A stretch of DNA of 64,000 bases. It comes from Nematostella vectensis (Eukaryota; Cnidaria; Anthozoa; Actiniaria; Edwardsiidae). The stretch covers positions 13,577,070 to 13,641,069 of the forward strand of contig NC_064038.1 of the NCBI RefSeq assembly GCF_932526225.1, in the 5' to 3' direction. Below are positions 21,492-35,500 of this stretch, piece by piece. The first letter of the stretch is position 1; each line of letters opens with the position of its first letter. The notes beneath the pieces were generated by a model. The model ran no database searches and was not told where the DNA came from. It saw nothing but the letters and a program-made list of their open reading frames with translations. Made by a program: the position numbers and the translations under genes.

Positions 21492-23343
21492 ATGAAGAAG
21501 CCTTTCAGAGTCGCGATTTTGGATAAACCAAGACTTGCCTTGGATACACTTCTGGTCGTACTAATGACTATTGGTGAGTTTCCGATAGATATGTACGATC
21601 CCTGTTCACCCAAGCTTAATTTTGACCTCGATACAACAACGGTATTACTGATTCTATGAACAGACTATCAACAACGACAGAAAAAACAAGACACCGCCAC
21701 ACACGTACAGTACAGTTAATCGATTTTTTTACTTGAAAGATCCTGTTAAAACAGATTACTGTCTTACAGTCTTTCACAGAGTACAGTTGCAATATTATTA
21801 TTTTGTAAAAGTTGATTAAAAGAAAGATCCCTGCAGTTTTCTAGTAGATATACCGCTCATGTTTAAAGGGCTACAGTTTCTGTTTGCGCAAAGCTTGGAA
21901 TTTAAGATTAAGTCCATTTATCAAGTAAGGATTGAATTTTTGGAAAATATGTGAGCTGTGGTTATTTGAGCTACCGTAGCGACGAAACAATAAAAAATAT
22001 GTCTTTAGATTATTGCAAATACATACTATACGAAGAAAATTATTTTAAAAACATACCACTTGGACAAAACTTACGACGTTTGCCTCCACATATTTGAAGT
22101 TTTAAAAAAATCTGAAAGTCAGATTTTGAGATATTTACGGTTATATTTTTTGTTGCATTTTTGTTTATCTTCTCCTTTTACGGACATATTTCTGCAAAGA
22201 AATACTCTATTTAAAGTCAGAATTTTTCGAATTGTAGCATATCTATCGGACTTCTTTCATGCCAATTTATAATTTGCTGCGAGCTTCTGATCTCATTTTA
22301 TGTATAGTTAAACATCCAACATATTTTAGGAGCGACACTTTTAAGAGTGTAATTTTTGCATTCGAGGTATACAAATAAAACTTGTCGACAGATTTTTTTC
22401 TTACGTTCACAGATTAAACTTGATTATAATTACAACTCGCCAGCAAAGCGCCGTTAAGGTTGATATCTTTAAATCCATCTCGAATTAACTTCAAACTTGG
22501 GTTATTTGCCAGACCCCGCAAACGCGCATTCTTTGTTTTGTACTAGTACAAAACATCGGTCGGTCGGTTGGTCGGTTGTTTGATTGGTTGGTTGATACTC
22601 AACTGTTTCAAGACAAGTAGACCAATGACGTGCACAATTGTTAAAATTAGTAATTGCTCGCTTTAAAAATTTTCTTTATTTCTTCATTATTAATTATTCA
22701 TTATTTGGTTCTAGTTCTTTCTGATGGCTGCAAAGTAATGATATGGCACCCGAGACATCAAAACAAGACCCTCATTAACCACGGCTTTAAGACCGTCGGG
22801 GCGAGCTCCGAAGCTCAGTGTCGCATCAAATGCTGGGCTGACGATAGATGTCTCTCGTATAACTTTGGACCAGTCAGCAGAATTTCTGCGAAATGTGTTT
22901 TCAACCACGCCGACCAAGTGATGTACCCATTAGACTTGGTGACTACGCCTGATCATGTACACAGATCTTCCAAGGTAAAATGTCAAACAATTCGATCGTG
23001 AGCAGTTTAATATTTCGAAAGATCAAAAGCATGAAAAAGCATGATACCTTCCTGTGACCTCCCCAACCTTTAGATAATATCTTTCATCAATCGATGCAAT
23101 TTCAATACAAGTCAACTTGAATTCTTAAGTTCATTTCCTTTAATCTAATTCATTTTAATTTATTTCAATTTTTCTTTAATTTGTATTAACATAATTTGCA
23201 TTAAATTTTCTTCAATCTTGTTCAGGGCCGTAGCAGGGGGTTGAACACTAGGCGCACGTGCCCCCACGTGCCCCTATTCTATTCTACTCTGCTCTGCTCT
23301 ATTCTATATTATATTCTATTACATTATATTACATTATTTTATA

Positions 23344-23427
<84 letters not shown>

Positions 23428-23464
23428 GTTGTTATTATTATTATTATTGTTATTATTATTATTA

Positions 23465-23559
<95 letters not shown>

Positions 23560-26500
23560 GTTGTTGTTGTTGTTGTTGTTGTTATATTGTAGCTTAGATA
23601 TTTCTTTTCGATCAAGGCCAGTAAGAAGAGAGTTACAATTGTCTAGTTTAGAAGAAAAAAGGCGTGTATAAGAACCTCGCAGTTACTATAAAGGAAATAA
23701 ACTTTCTAATTTTCGCAATATTTTGCAGCTGGAGAAAGGAAGATTGACTGACACATTGAAGACACTTGTTTGTCCATGGTCAAAGTGTTACCGAACCATA
23801 CACCAATGTTTTTTGCATTCTTTAAAGAGGAAATAATCTTATTATTTATAGCGATCGAATGCAGAGGAGGACGTGGACGGTGATGAGTGTTAAGAACTAA
23901 CAGTTCAGTTTTGTCACTATTAAGTTTCAATTAATTAGTCGTCATCCAGCTAGTTATTTCACGAAGGCAAGATTCTATACATCACTTTGCTCGCTTTAGT
24001 TGACTATCGTGTTATGGGTCGAATGATAAGTATAAGCGTATCGTCCGCATAAAAATGGAAGTTTACACCGTGTTGTTTGATAAAGTTAGCAAGCAAGTAT
24101 ATAACGAATATAATATAGGACCTAATCCAACATCTGAGGAACACCACAAAGCATCTTCTGACTTGAAGAAAATTCGTCACCTATTTTGACAATTTGAATG
24201 CGGTTTGTCAGATAAGAATTGAATCCATGCCAGAGCCTTACTTGTAACACCATATCAAGAGAGCATAAGATATCTTATGCTCTCAAACATAAGATATCTA
24301 ACCTATCTTTGCTCTCTTGACCATATTGAGGTTCTAGTCGTTTGGGGTTGATTTCATGATCTACCGTATCCAATGCGGCAGAGAGTCTAATACAACTAGT
24401 ATGACACATATACCGCTATCTATTCCACAAAGGATATCATTCTCTAGTTTGGCCCTCACGGTATACTGACTGGAAACATTAAGAAGATTATTGTATCACA
24501 GTACTCGTGCAAGCGAACAGCTTCAACTTTTTCCAGTGCTTTAGAGATAAATCTCAAATTAGAGACAGATCTATAATGTTTATGTACCTCATGATCGAGT
24601 GAGTCTTTTTTAAGTGCGGGATTTAGCAAAGCTTTTTTGTGCCTGTCAGGGATAATACCTGTTTCAAAAGACAAGTTTTGACTTTGTTAAAACGCATTTT
24701 GTCAGTATCAGAATTAACGTTTCATTGCAATCTTCATTGAATTCCCTGGAATTGGATCCAGCACACATGATTTCTTCCACATGGGCTTGAGAAGAGAGCG
24801 TAGCTCTTTTTTTGATGTAAGAGAGAGATTATCAAGCCGATTAAGGAAGCATTTTTCTTCTGGAAACAGATCTGTTTGTGTTGAAGGGAAAGTGTTACGA
24901 ATAGTTTCAACTTTCTTATTACTATTGTGATTAATATTGTTAATATAATTGTTGGAATTTCCTCTCTTTATTGCAGAACCCTTGTAATTGTACAGAAGGT
25001 CTCATCTGTCGAGTTAACTTCAGTGACAACACCCATCTTTGCGAGCTTTTACCAGAGTCATCCTCTTCCATCGCCACCGCCACCGCCACACCCACATCCA
25101 CACCCACACCCACACCCACACCCGGTACCACACCCACACCCACATCCACACCCACATCCACACCCATACCCACACCCACATCCACATCCACATCCACATC
25201 CACATCCACACCCACACCCACACCCACACCCACATCCACACCCACACCCAGTACCACACCCACATCCACACCCACATCCACACCCACACCCACACCCACA
25301 CCCACACCCACACCCACACCCACATCCACACCCACATCCACACCCACACCCACACCCACATCCACACCCACACCCAGTACCACACCCACATCCACACCCA
25401 CATCCACACCCACACCCACACCCACACCCACACCCACACCCACACCCACACCCACACCCACACCCACACCCACACCCACACCCACACCAACACCCACACC
25501 CACACCAACATCCACACCCACGTCCACACACACACGCACTCCCCAAGGTGAGATCATTTAGATAAGAATGCTATTGTAAGCAGTCAGCTATATGTCGCTT
25601 TCTTTCAACTTCTAAGAAAGAAACTGTTTTACTTTAGCTACAATGTTTTACATTTTATTTATCAAATATGTCGAAAATTTTGCAGGTAGTGTTACTGTGA
25701 ACACCAATTATGTATGTGTTTTTTATAGCGTGAATCCCCGTGAATTTCATAAGTTTGTCTTAGGTGAAACAAAATCAAGAATAGTTTTGAGCAAAAATTA
25801 CAAAAATTACCTAGTTTTGAAAGAATTATATAACAAAACTTTGCTTTGCAGATCAACCATGTGATTCCAATCCGTGCCATAATAACGGCACTTGCGCCAA
25901 AGGAAAAGGTGAAACCGAGTTCACTTGCACTTGTCCAGCAGAATACACAGGAATGAAATGTGAAACCAAAGGTAACTTTTATAAACCAATTAAAATATTT
26001 TGCCATATTTCAATTTTCAACTAGATTGGGAATTTTAGCATAGCTTTGAAGTACTTGCCTAGTCCAGACGCTCTTACCGGGTTGCCTGTGCTCGGAGATT
26101 AACCGTGAGGGAGTGTGAAAGCTTGTTATTGCAGAGCTTTGAATTTTGAAGAAACTGAGGCTGGAAATCTCAAAAAGCTAAAATTTTACGTCGCCGTTTA
26201 GGCTGATTGTCTGCCAACAAGGACTGCGGAGCATGTTGAATAGTGGGAAGGCTGAAAATTGTAAAAAAGGAATAAATCATCAACGAAAAAGGAATAAATC
26301 ATAGTATTTGACTTGTTTCTGTCGCAAAAAGTGGTGGGGTCCCCCCAGCCCCTCCCCCTCCGCGGTTCCTTGTCAATCAGATAATTGCTGATAAGTACTG
26401 ATTTTGCTGTCGCCACTTTCGAATTTGGTGAATTTCAGTAGGCGTTCGAGGAGATCCACAGGAAACCCAACCACGGTATGCCCGATAAGGTCGCTTGGAA

Positions 26501-29500
26501 TTAGGCTGCCAATAACCGTATTAAAAACCATTGAAAAATAGGTCTGTTATTCTCCGTCTATAGAAAAAAAAAGATTGGGAGAATTCAAGTGTTACAAACC
26601 AAACAAGGACACCAAAAGTAGAAGCAGTCACCGAGTCACTGGTTTAAATGGATGTTCCGATGTTTAATTGTTTTGTTTTCAGATGTAAACAATGACAATA
26701 ATAACCTAAGATAAGACAGGACAAGATAATGAATTATTTTGTCATCCCCCGTGCAACTGCCTTCCTCCTCCACTGGTAAATTTTCTCATCTAAATTCGCA
26801 CTATTGTAGCCACTGCAGCAGTGTTCAACTTAACTTCTGCGCAAGTGGCCGTCAGCGAGAATCAACCATTTGTAACAGTGAAGGTTACGCGCCGTGGTAG
26901 TACGGAAATTGATCACAGTGTATTGTAAGTTAATGGTGTTACTCTTGGTGTTACAGATGTTTAAATTCATCGAACTATGGCACACAACATCAACAGTTGA
27001 AATGGCAGGTAGATTTCGTCAATCAAAATTTGATAGTGAGTGAAGTTAGCCTGCTAGCCGGCTCTCTGGAATTTCGGGATCCCTGTGGAAGGCAATCCCT
27101 TTCCCCCTTCCACAGGAATCCCGAAACTCCGGAAAGCCGGCTAGCAGTCAAACAGCAAGTTGCTTGCTGCCAACTTTTCCTTCAAGCGAGAATTCGCGGA
27201 ATTCACACACGTTGTTTACCTCCTAAAATGTTCTGGCGAAACTTAACGGAATTTGAAGGCCATTTTCAATTTTGAAGATTTGCCATTTTTACTGTTGATG
27301 TTTTGCCATTTTCACTGTTGATTTCGCAGATTGCTCAAAACAAGGAGAGCTGTTTAATTTGTCTAATGATCTGACAAATATACACCTATTTCGATAAAGG
27401 TTGTCAGTGCAAATGGCAAATAGCGATTGGCAAATGGCAGTTCTAAGACCGAAAGTGACCATGCGTCTTGAAGGGGGGGGGGGGGGGGGGGGGGCGAGTA
27501 GGGGTATGTAAATCCGCCGATCCGCAACATTTTCGGGGCAAATCCGTGGATCCGCAGATATTTTTAGATCCGCATGGTTTGACAGATAAACAATAGCATC
27601 GATTGAAATTCATTTAAAATTCGAAATTCGGCCGTCAAAGCAGTCAAAATCCGAAATCCGTGCCCAAATTGTAAACAGATCCGTGATCCGCCGTATTTCC
27701 AAAATCCACCAATCCGCTGAAATAATCATCAAAATCCGTAATCCGCGAGCATTTCGGGGCCGAATCCGCCGATCCGCGAACCTATTCACCCCTCCCCCCC
27801 ACCCTTGAAGAATATGGATAAATCAAAACAATTATTCATTGAAGGTTACCAACGCTTGGCTCTGCTGGACTTTATTTAACACCTTTAATTTTACGAATGA
27901 TTAGTACCCATAAGCCATTTACCATTAGCCTACCTGTAGGCTTTGATAGTTTTTCGTAAACACGGAGTTTTTTCTCCCCCTCCCCACTGCGGCGCGCATT
28001 TTCCGAGATGGCGGCCTTGGTATGCGAGCAACGTGTTTTCTCGGTTTTCGTGCCGAAAAACTATCAAAGCCTACAGGTAGGCTATTTAATATTTGCCAGT
28101 CGCCCTTTGCACTAAAAACCTTTTGTGAAATAACAAATCTTTATTTTGTACACACAGTATAGATAATCGACTATTACAATAATGATAATATAATTAATCA
28201 ACATCTCCATTTAAAGCGGTTTGGTACATATGCAGAAATACTCGCCATCCATTTCTCTTGAACGATCGTATATCTTTGAGCTTTGTTCCCCTTCTGTGTG
28301 AAAAATTGCAGACGTATCTCGTAATAGACTTTTCCAAACATTCACTCACCATCTAATTGTAGCCTTCATTGCCCAAGCCATTGGAACAGTTTGTAGGTAG
28401 TCACCGGGAGCTTCTGCTCTTCTGGTTAAAACTGACCCTGACCAATAATTCGTCCACACTTGACACACTCTGTTGGTATTTATCGCTTATTGGAAAGCCT
28501 TTAGACCTGATCGACCAAAGGCTATTGGACATCTCACAGGCTATTGCACATCCCACAGGCTATTGGCCATCCCACAGGCTATTGGACATCCCACAGGCTA
28601 TTGGACATCCCACAGGCTATTAGACATCCGACAGGCTATTGGACATCCCACAGGCTATTGGACATCCCACAGGCTATTGGACATCCGACAGGCTATTGGA
28701 CATCTCACAGGCTATTGGACATCCCACAGGCTATTGGACATCCCACAGGCTATTGGACATCCCACAGGCTATTGGACATCCTACAGGCTATTAGACATCC
28801 TACAGGCTATTGGACATCTCACAGGCTATTGGACATCCGACAGGCTATTGGACATCCCACAGGCTATTAGACATCCCACAGGCTATTGCACATCCCACAG
28901 GCTATTGGCCATCCCACAGGCTATTGGACATCCCACAGGCTATTGGACATCCCACAGGCTATTGGACATCCCACAGGCTATTGGACATCCCACAGGCTAT
29001 TGGACATCCCACAGGCTATTGGCCATCCCACAGGCTATTGGACATCCCACAGGCTATTGGACATCCGACAGGCTATTGGACATCCCACAGGCTATTGGAC
29101 ATCCCACAGGCTATTGGACATCCCACAGGCTATTGGACATCCCACAGGCTATTGGACATCCCACAGGCTATTAGACATCCCACAGGCTATGAGACATCCG
29201 ACAGGCTATTGGACATCCCACAGGCTATTAGACATCCCACAGGCTATTGGACATCCCACAGGCTATTAGACATCCCACAGGCTATTAGACATCCCACAGG
29301 CTATTGGACATCCCACAGGCTATTGGACATCCCACAGGCTATTGGACATCCCACAGGCTATTGGACATCCCACAGGCTATTGGACATCCCACAGGCTATT
29401 GGACATCCCACAGGCTATTAGACATCCCACAGGCTATTGGACATCCCACAGGCTATTGGACATCCCACAGGCTATTGGACATCCGACAGGCTATTGGACA

Positions 29501-32500
29501 TCCCACAGGCTATTGGACATCCCACAGGCTATTAGACATCCCACAGGCTATTGGACATCCCACAGGCTATTGGACATCCCACAGGCTATTGGACATCCCA
29601 CAGGCTATTGGACATCCGACAGGCTATTGGACATCCCACAGGCTATTAGACATCCCACAGGCTATTGGACATCCCACAGGCTATTGGACATCCCACAGGC
29701 TATTGGACATCCCACAGGCTATTGGACATCCCACAGGCTATTGGACATCCCACAGGCTATTGGACATCCCACAGGCTATTAGACATCCGACAGGCTATTG
29801 GACATCCCACAGGCTATTGGACATCCCACAGGCTATTGGACATCCGACAGGCTATTGGACATCCCACAGGCTATTGGACATCCCACAGGCTATTAGACAT
29901 CCCACAGGCTATTGGCCATCCCACAGGCTATTGGACATCCCACAGGCTATTAGACATCCGACAGGCTATTGGACATCCCACAGGCTATTGGCCATCCGAC
30001 AGGCTATTAGACATCCCACAGGCTATTGGACATCCCACAGGCTATTGGACATCCCACAGGCTATTGGACATCCCACAGGCTATTGGACATCCCACAGGCT
30101 ATTGGACATCTCACAGGCTATTGGACATCCGACAGGCTATTGGACATCCCACAGGCTATTGGACATCTCACAGGCTATTGGACATCCCACAGGCTATTAG
30201 ACATCCGACAGGCTATTGGACATCTCACAGGCTATTGGACATCCCACAGGCTATTGGACATACGACAGGCTATTGGACATCCCACAGGCTATTGGACATC
30301 CCACAGGCTATTAGACATCCTACAGGCTATTGGACATCCGACAGGCTATTGGACATCCGACAGGCTATTGCACATCCCACAGGCTATTAGACATCCCACA
30401 GGCTATTGGACATCCGACAGGCTATTGGACATCCGACAGGCTATTGCACATCCGACAGGCTATTGGACATCCGACAGGCTATTGGACATCCGACAGGCTA
30501 TTGGCCATCCCACAGGCTATTGGACATCCGACAGGCTATTGGACATCCCACAGGCTATTGGACATCCGACAGGCTATTGGACATCCGACAGGCTATTGCA
30601 CATCCGACAGGCTATTGGACATCCGACAGGCTATTGCACATCCGACAGGCTATTGGACATCCGACAGGCTATTGGACATCCGACAGGCTATTAGACATCC
30701 CACAGGCTATTGGACATCCCACAGGCTATTGGACATCCCACAGGCTATTGGACATCCCACAGGCTATTGGACATCCCACAGGCTATTCGACATCCTACAG
30801 GCTATTGGACATCCGACAGGCTATTGGACATCCGACAGGCTATTGCACATCCCACAGGCTATTGGACATCCCACAGGCTATTGGACATCCAACAGGCTAT
30901 TGGACATCCGACAGGCTATTGCACATCCGACAGGCTATTGGACATTTGACAGGCTATTGGACATCCCACAGGCTATTGGACATCCCACAGGCTATTGGAC
31001 ATCCCACAGGCTATTAGACATCCCACAGGCTATTGGACATCCCACAGGCTATTGGACATCCCACAGGCTATTGGACATCCCACAGGCTATTAGACATCCC
31101 ACAGGCTATTGGACATCCCACAGGCTATTGGACATCCCACAGGCTATTGGCCATCCCACAGGCTATTGGACATCCCACAGGCTATTGGACATCCCACAGG
31201 CTATTAGACATCCCACAGGCTATTGGACATCCGACAGGCTATTGGACATCCCACAGGCTATTGGACATCCCACAGGCTATTGGACATCCCACAGGCTATT
31301 GGACATCCCACAGGCTATTGGACATCTCACAGGCTATTAGACATCCCACAGGCTATTGGACATCCCACAGGCTATTGCACATCCCACAGGCTATTGGACA
31401 TCCCACAGGCTATTGGCCATCCCACAGGCTATTGGACATCCGACAGGCTATTGGACATCCGACAGGCTATTGGACATCCGACAGGCTATTGGACATCCCA
31501 CAGGCTATTGGACATCCCACAGGCTATTGGACATCCCACAGGCTATTAGACATCCCACAGGCTATTAGACATCCCACAGGCTATTGGACATCCCACAGGC
31601 TATTGCACATCCCACAGGCTATTGGACATCCCACAGGCTATTGGCCATCCCACAGGCTATTGGACATCCGACAGGCTATTGGACATCCGACAGGCTATTG
31701 GACATCCGACAGGCTATTGGACATCCCACAGGCTATTGGACATCCCACAGGCTATTGGACATCCGACAGGCTATTGGACATCCCACAGGCTATTAGACAT
31801 CCCACAGGCTATTGGACATCCGACAGGCTATTGCACATCCCACAGGCTATTGGACATCCCACAGGCTATTGGACATCCGACAGGCTATTGGACATCCCAC
31901 AGGCTATTAGACATCCCACAGGCTATTGGACATCCCACAGGCTATTGGACATCCCACAGGCTATTGGACATCCGACAGGCTATTGGACATCCCACAGGCT
32001 ATTGGACATCCCACAGGCTATTGGACATCCCACAGGCTATTGGACATCCCACAGGCTATTAGACATCCCACAGGCTATTGGACATCCCACAGGCTATTAG
32101 ACATCCCACAGGCTATTGGACATCTCACAGGCTATTGGACATCCCACAGGCTATTGGACATCCCACAGGCTATTGGACATCCCACAGGCTATTGGACATC
32201 CCACAGGCTATTGGACATCCCACAGGCTATTGGACATCCCACAGGCTATTAGACATCCCACAGGCTATTGGACATCCCACAGGCTATTGGACATCTCACA
32301 GGCTATTGGACATCCCACAGGCTATTGGACATCCCACAGGCTATTGCACATCCCACAGGCTATTGGACATCCCACAGGCTATTAGACATCCCACAGGCTA
32401 TTAGACATCCCACAGGCTATTAGACATCCCACAGGCTATTAGACATCCCACAGGCTATTGGACATCCCACAGGCTATTGGACATCCCACAGGCTATTGGA

Positions 32501-35500
32501 CATCCCACAGGCTATTGGACATCCCACAGGCTATTAGACATCCGACAGGCTATTAGACATCCCACAGGCTATTAGACATCCCACAGGCTATTGGACATCC
32601 CACAGGCTATTGCACATCCCACAGGCTATTGGACATCCCACAGGCTATTGGACATCCCACAGGCTATTGCACATCCCACAGGCTATTGGACATCCCACAG
32701 GCTATTGGACATCCCACAGGCTATTGGACATCCCACAGGCTATTGGACATCCCACAGGCTATTAGACATCCCACAGGCTATTAGACATCCCACAGGCTAT
32801 TGGACATCCCACAGGCTATTGGACATCCCACAGGCTATTGGACATCCCACAGGCTATTGGACATCCCACAGGCTATTGGACATCCCACAGGCTATTGGAC
32901 ATCCCACAGGCTATTGGACATCCCACAGGCTATTAGACATCCGACAGGCTATTGGACATCCCACAGGCTATTGGACATCCCACAGGCTATTAGACATCCT
33001 ACAGGCTATTGGACATCCCACAGGCTATTGGACATCCCACAGGCTATTAGACATCCTACAGGCTATTAGACATCCCACAGGCTATTGGACATCCCACAGG
33101 CTATTGGACATCCCACAGGCTATTGGACATCCCACAGGCTATTGGACATCCCACAGGCTATTAGACATCCCACAGGCTATTGGACATCCCACAGGCTATT
33201 GGACATCCCACAGGCTATTGGACATCCCACAGGCTATTGGACATCTCACAGGCTATTAGACATCCCACAGGCTATTGGACATCCCACAGGCTATTGGACA
33301 TCCCACAGGCTATTGGACATCCCACAGGCTATTGGACATCCCACAGGCTATTAGACATCCTACAGGCTATTAGACATCCCACAGGCTATTGGACATCCCA
33401 CAGGCTATTGGACATCCCACAGGCTATTGGACATCCGACAGGCTATTGGACATCCCACAGGCTATTAGACATCCCACAGGCTATTGCACATCCCACAGGC
33501 TATTGGACATCCCACAGGCTATTGGACATCCCACAGGCTATTGGACATCCCACAGGCTATTGGACATCCCACAGGCTATTGGACATCCCACAGGCTATTA
33601 GACATCCGACAGGCTATTGCACATCCCACAGGCTATTAGACATCCCACAGGCTATTGGACATCCCACAGGCTATTAGACATCCCACAGGCTATTGCACAT
33701 CCCACAGGCTATTGGACATCCCACAGGCTATTGGACATCCCACAGGCTGTGGCAGCGTTATGGGTGGTAGTTTTCCTAACAAGGACATGAGACAAAGTGT
33801 CAAATTGGCTTTGCTGCTCCCTTACGCCGCTCCCTGACGGCGTTCCCAGGGACTTATACTGGGTCCCTTGCTATTTCTGTAATTTATGGTACCGGGGTCC
33901 CGGAATTAAGTGCTGGAAATGTGTTGACGACTTAACTGTTGCCGAAGTCGTACCTCGAGACACAATGGGTGATATATGCAGAATATAGAACTGAATGCGG
34001 AGAAGTGGAAAACCATGACGATCAACATTAAAATGGATTAACAAAACCTCGCCAGGTCATATATTAAGAGAAATAAACACACCCTCGCTTCGGCCACAGT
34101 GAGTGGAAAAACAACTACCCATGGTGAAGACTAATAAACTTAGGCATGACAATGTCCGATTCTTATACTTGGAACAATCACGTTAGTTACTGTATAAGGA
34201 AAGCCAGTAAGATAATGTGCCAGTTTGAATCGTAACAGTTCGGCAGACTGTGCAGAATTTTACCCGATTTGTTCATTTTTGTAAGGCAGAACACTTTTCA
34301 CATGGCTAGGCCTTTACGCCCTAATTAAGATGTGATATTGATGCGTCGCCAGGTCTCGTGCTGACGACCGTATGCATTTCTACGGGCCCGAAGTGGAAGA
34401 GAGCGGTTACCCGGATGTACGCATTGGCGATTTCAGATAGTGGGTCATCCTCGGGAACCCAGGCCGTCGATAGCTTGTTGTCTGTAATTTTTCCAAGCGC
34501 CGAGCTGGAAAAATGAATATCACATGTACACCGTTTATCAAAAACGCAAAACTCTTTAAATATAATGTGTTTGGATAGCCCAAAAAGAATAGAGAAAAGG
34601 ACCCCTTCCGGCTGCCGAACGTATAGTCGCTGCATTTTGAGTGCGGAAATATTTTGCAAAATAAAACTTTTATTCTTTAGTGTGCGAAGACGGTCACACA
34701 TTTTTTATGCTTCTTTTCAGACTAAAAACTCAAGACGAAAGTGCCACGTTTTCAGACTATTCAAACTATAGCAGCTTGCTGAATTTCCAAGCCGGTGTTC
34801 TCGAATTTAAGGTTGAAATCTTCATCATTGAAGACAATATCGTCGAGAACAATGAAACATTCAAAGTCATCCTATCAACCGATAACCAAACAGTGACTGT
34901 CGGAGAGCAAATAGCTTTCACCATTATTGACGACGATAAAGGTGAGCTTTTGTTCTAGTCTTTTTGTTCCTTTGTTTGTATGTGCAAATTTGAAAAGGGG
35001 ATTGGTAAACTTATATTTTTTTCCGGAATGGAGTCACACGCGAACACCTGTAGTTGTTAATATCCATGAATAGCTGCCCCTTCGGTATCGACTCCCTCTT
35101 CCTCCCTCTCTTTGAGCAGGGACAATTCCTGTGCTTATCTAGAAGCTGGTTCTAAACTTCTTTCATACACTGATGTAGAGGGAAATTTAGAAAATGACAA
35201 AAGAATCTTTTGTCTTCTAAATTTCCCTCATTATTAATGCATCATTAATCCCTCATCATTAATACAAGAGGGAAATTTAGAAACTAAATCTCCCTCATCA
35301 TAAATGTATGAGGACCAATCTTTTGATATCTAGGGAATTTCGTTAGTAATCGTCCTCAGAAAACAAAAGAATCCGAGGTGATCATGGTATTACTTGTCAT
35401 ATTGTAAAACAAAACATCACTTCTTTATCTTACTCCACAGCTAACTTCAGTTTTGCGTCTGCCTCGTATTCTGTTATTGAAGATACGGGTTTTGTCACTG

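Noticed and set aside
22654-22714. Signal-peptide-like reading ([12 protein letters not shown]) directly before the PAN exon
   Set aside because: It has no ATG and ends in a TTCTAG acceptor. The exon at 21492-21573 supplies an ATG and hydrophobic segment and joins in phase.
23241-23671. Poly-Leu, poly-Tyr and poly-Ile frames
   Set aside because: Pure trinucleotide microsatellite in an intron.
25020-25557. Gly/Val-, Trp/Val- and Cys/Gly-rich frames opposite the Thr/Pro exon
   Set aside because: Antisense or shifted readings of the coding hexanucleotide array; the sense exon is fixed by splice phase.
28473-33677. Many open frames of 60-355 codons with [18 protein letters not shown]-type repeats
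   Set aside because: They follow from a 19-bp unit without stops read in rotating frames; the array lies in an intron and within a dead LINE.
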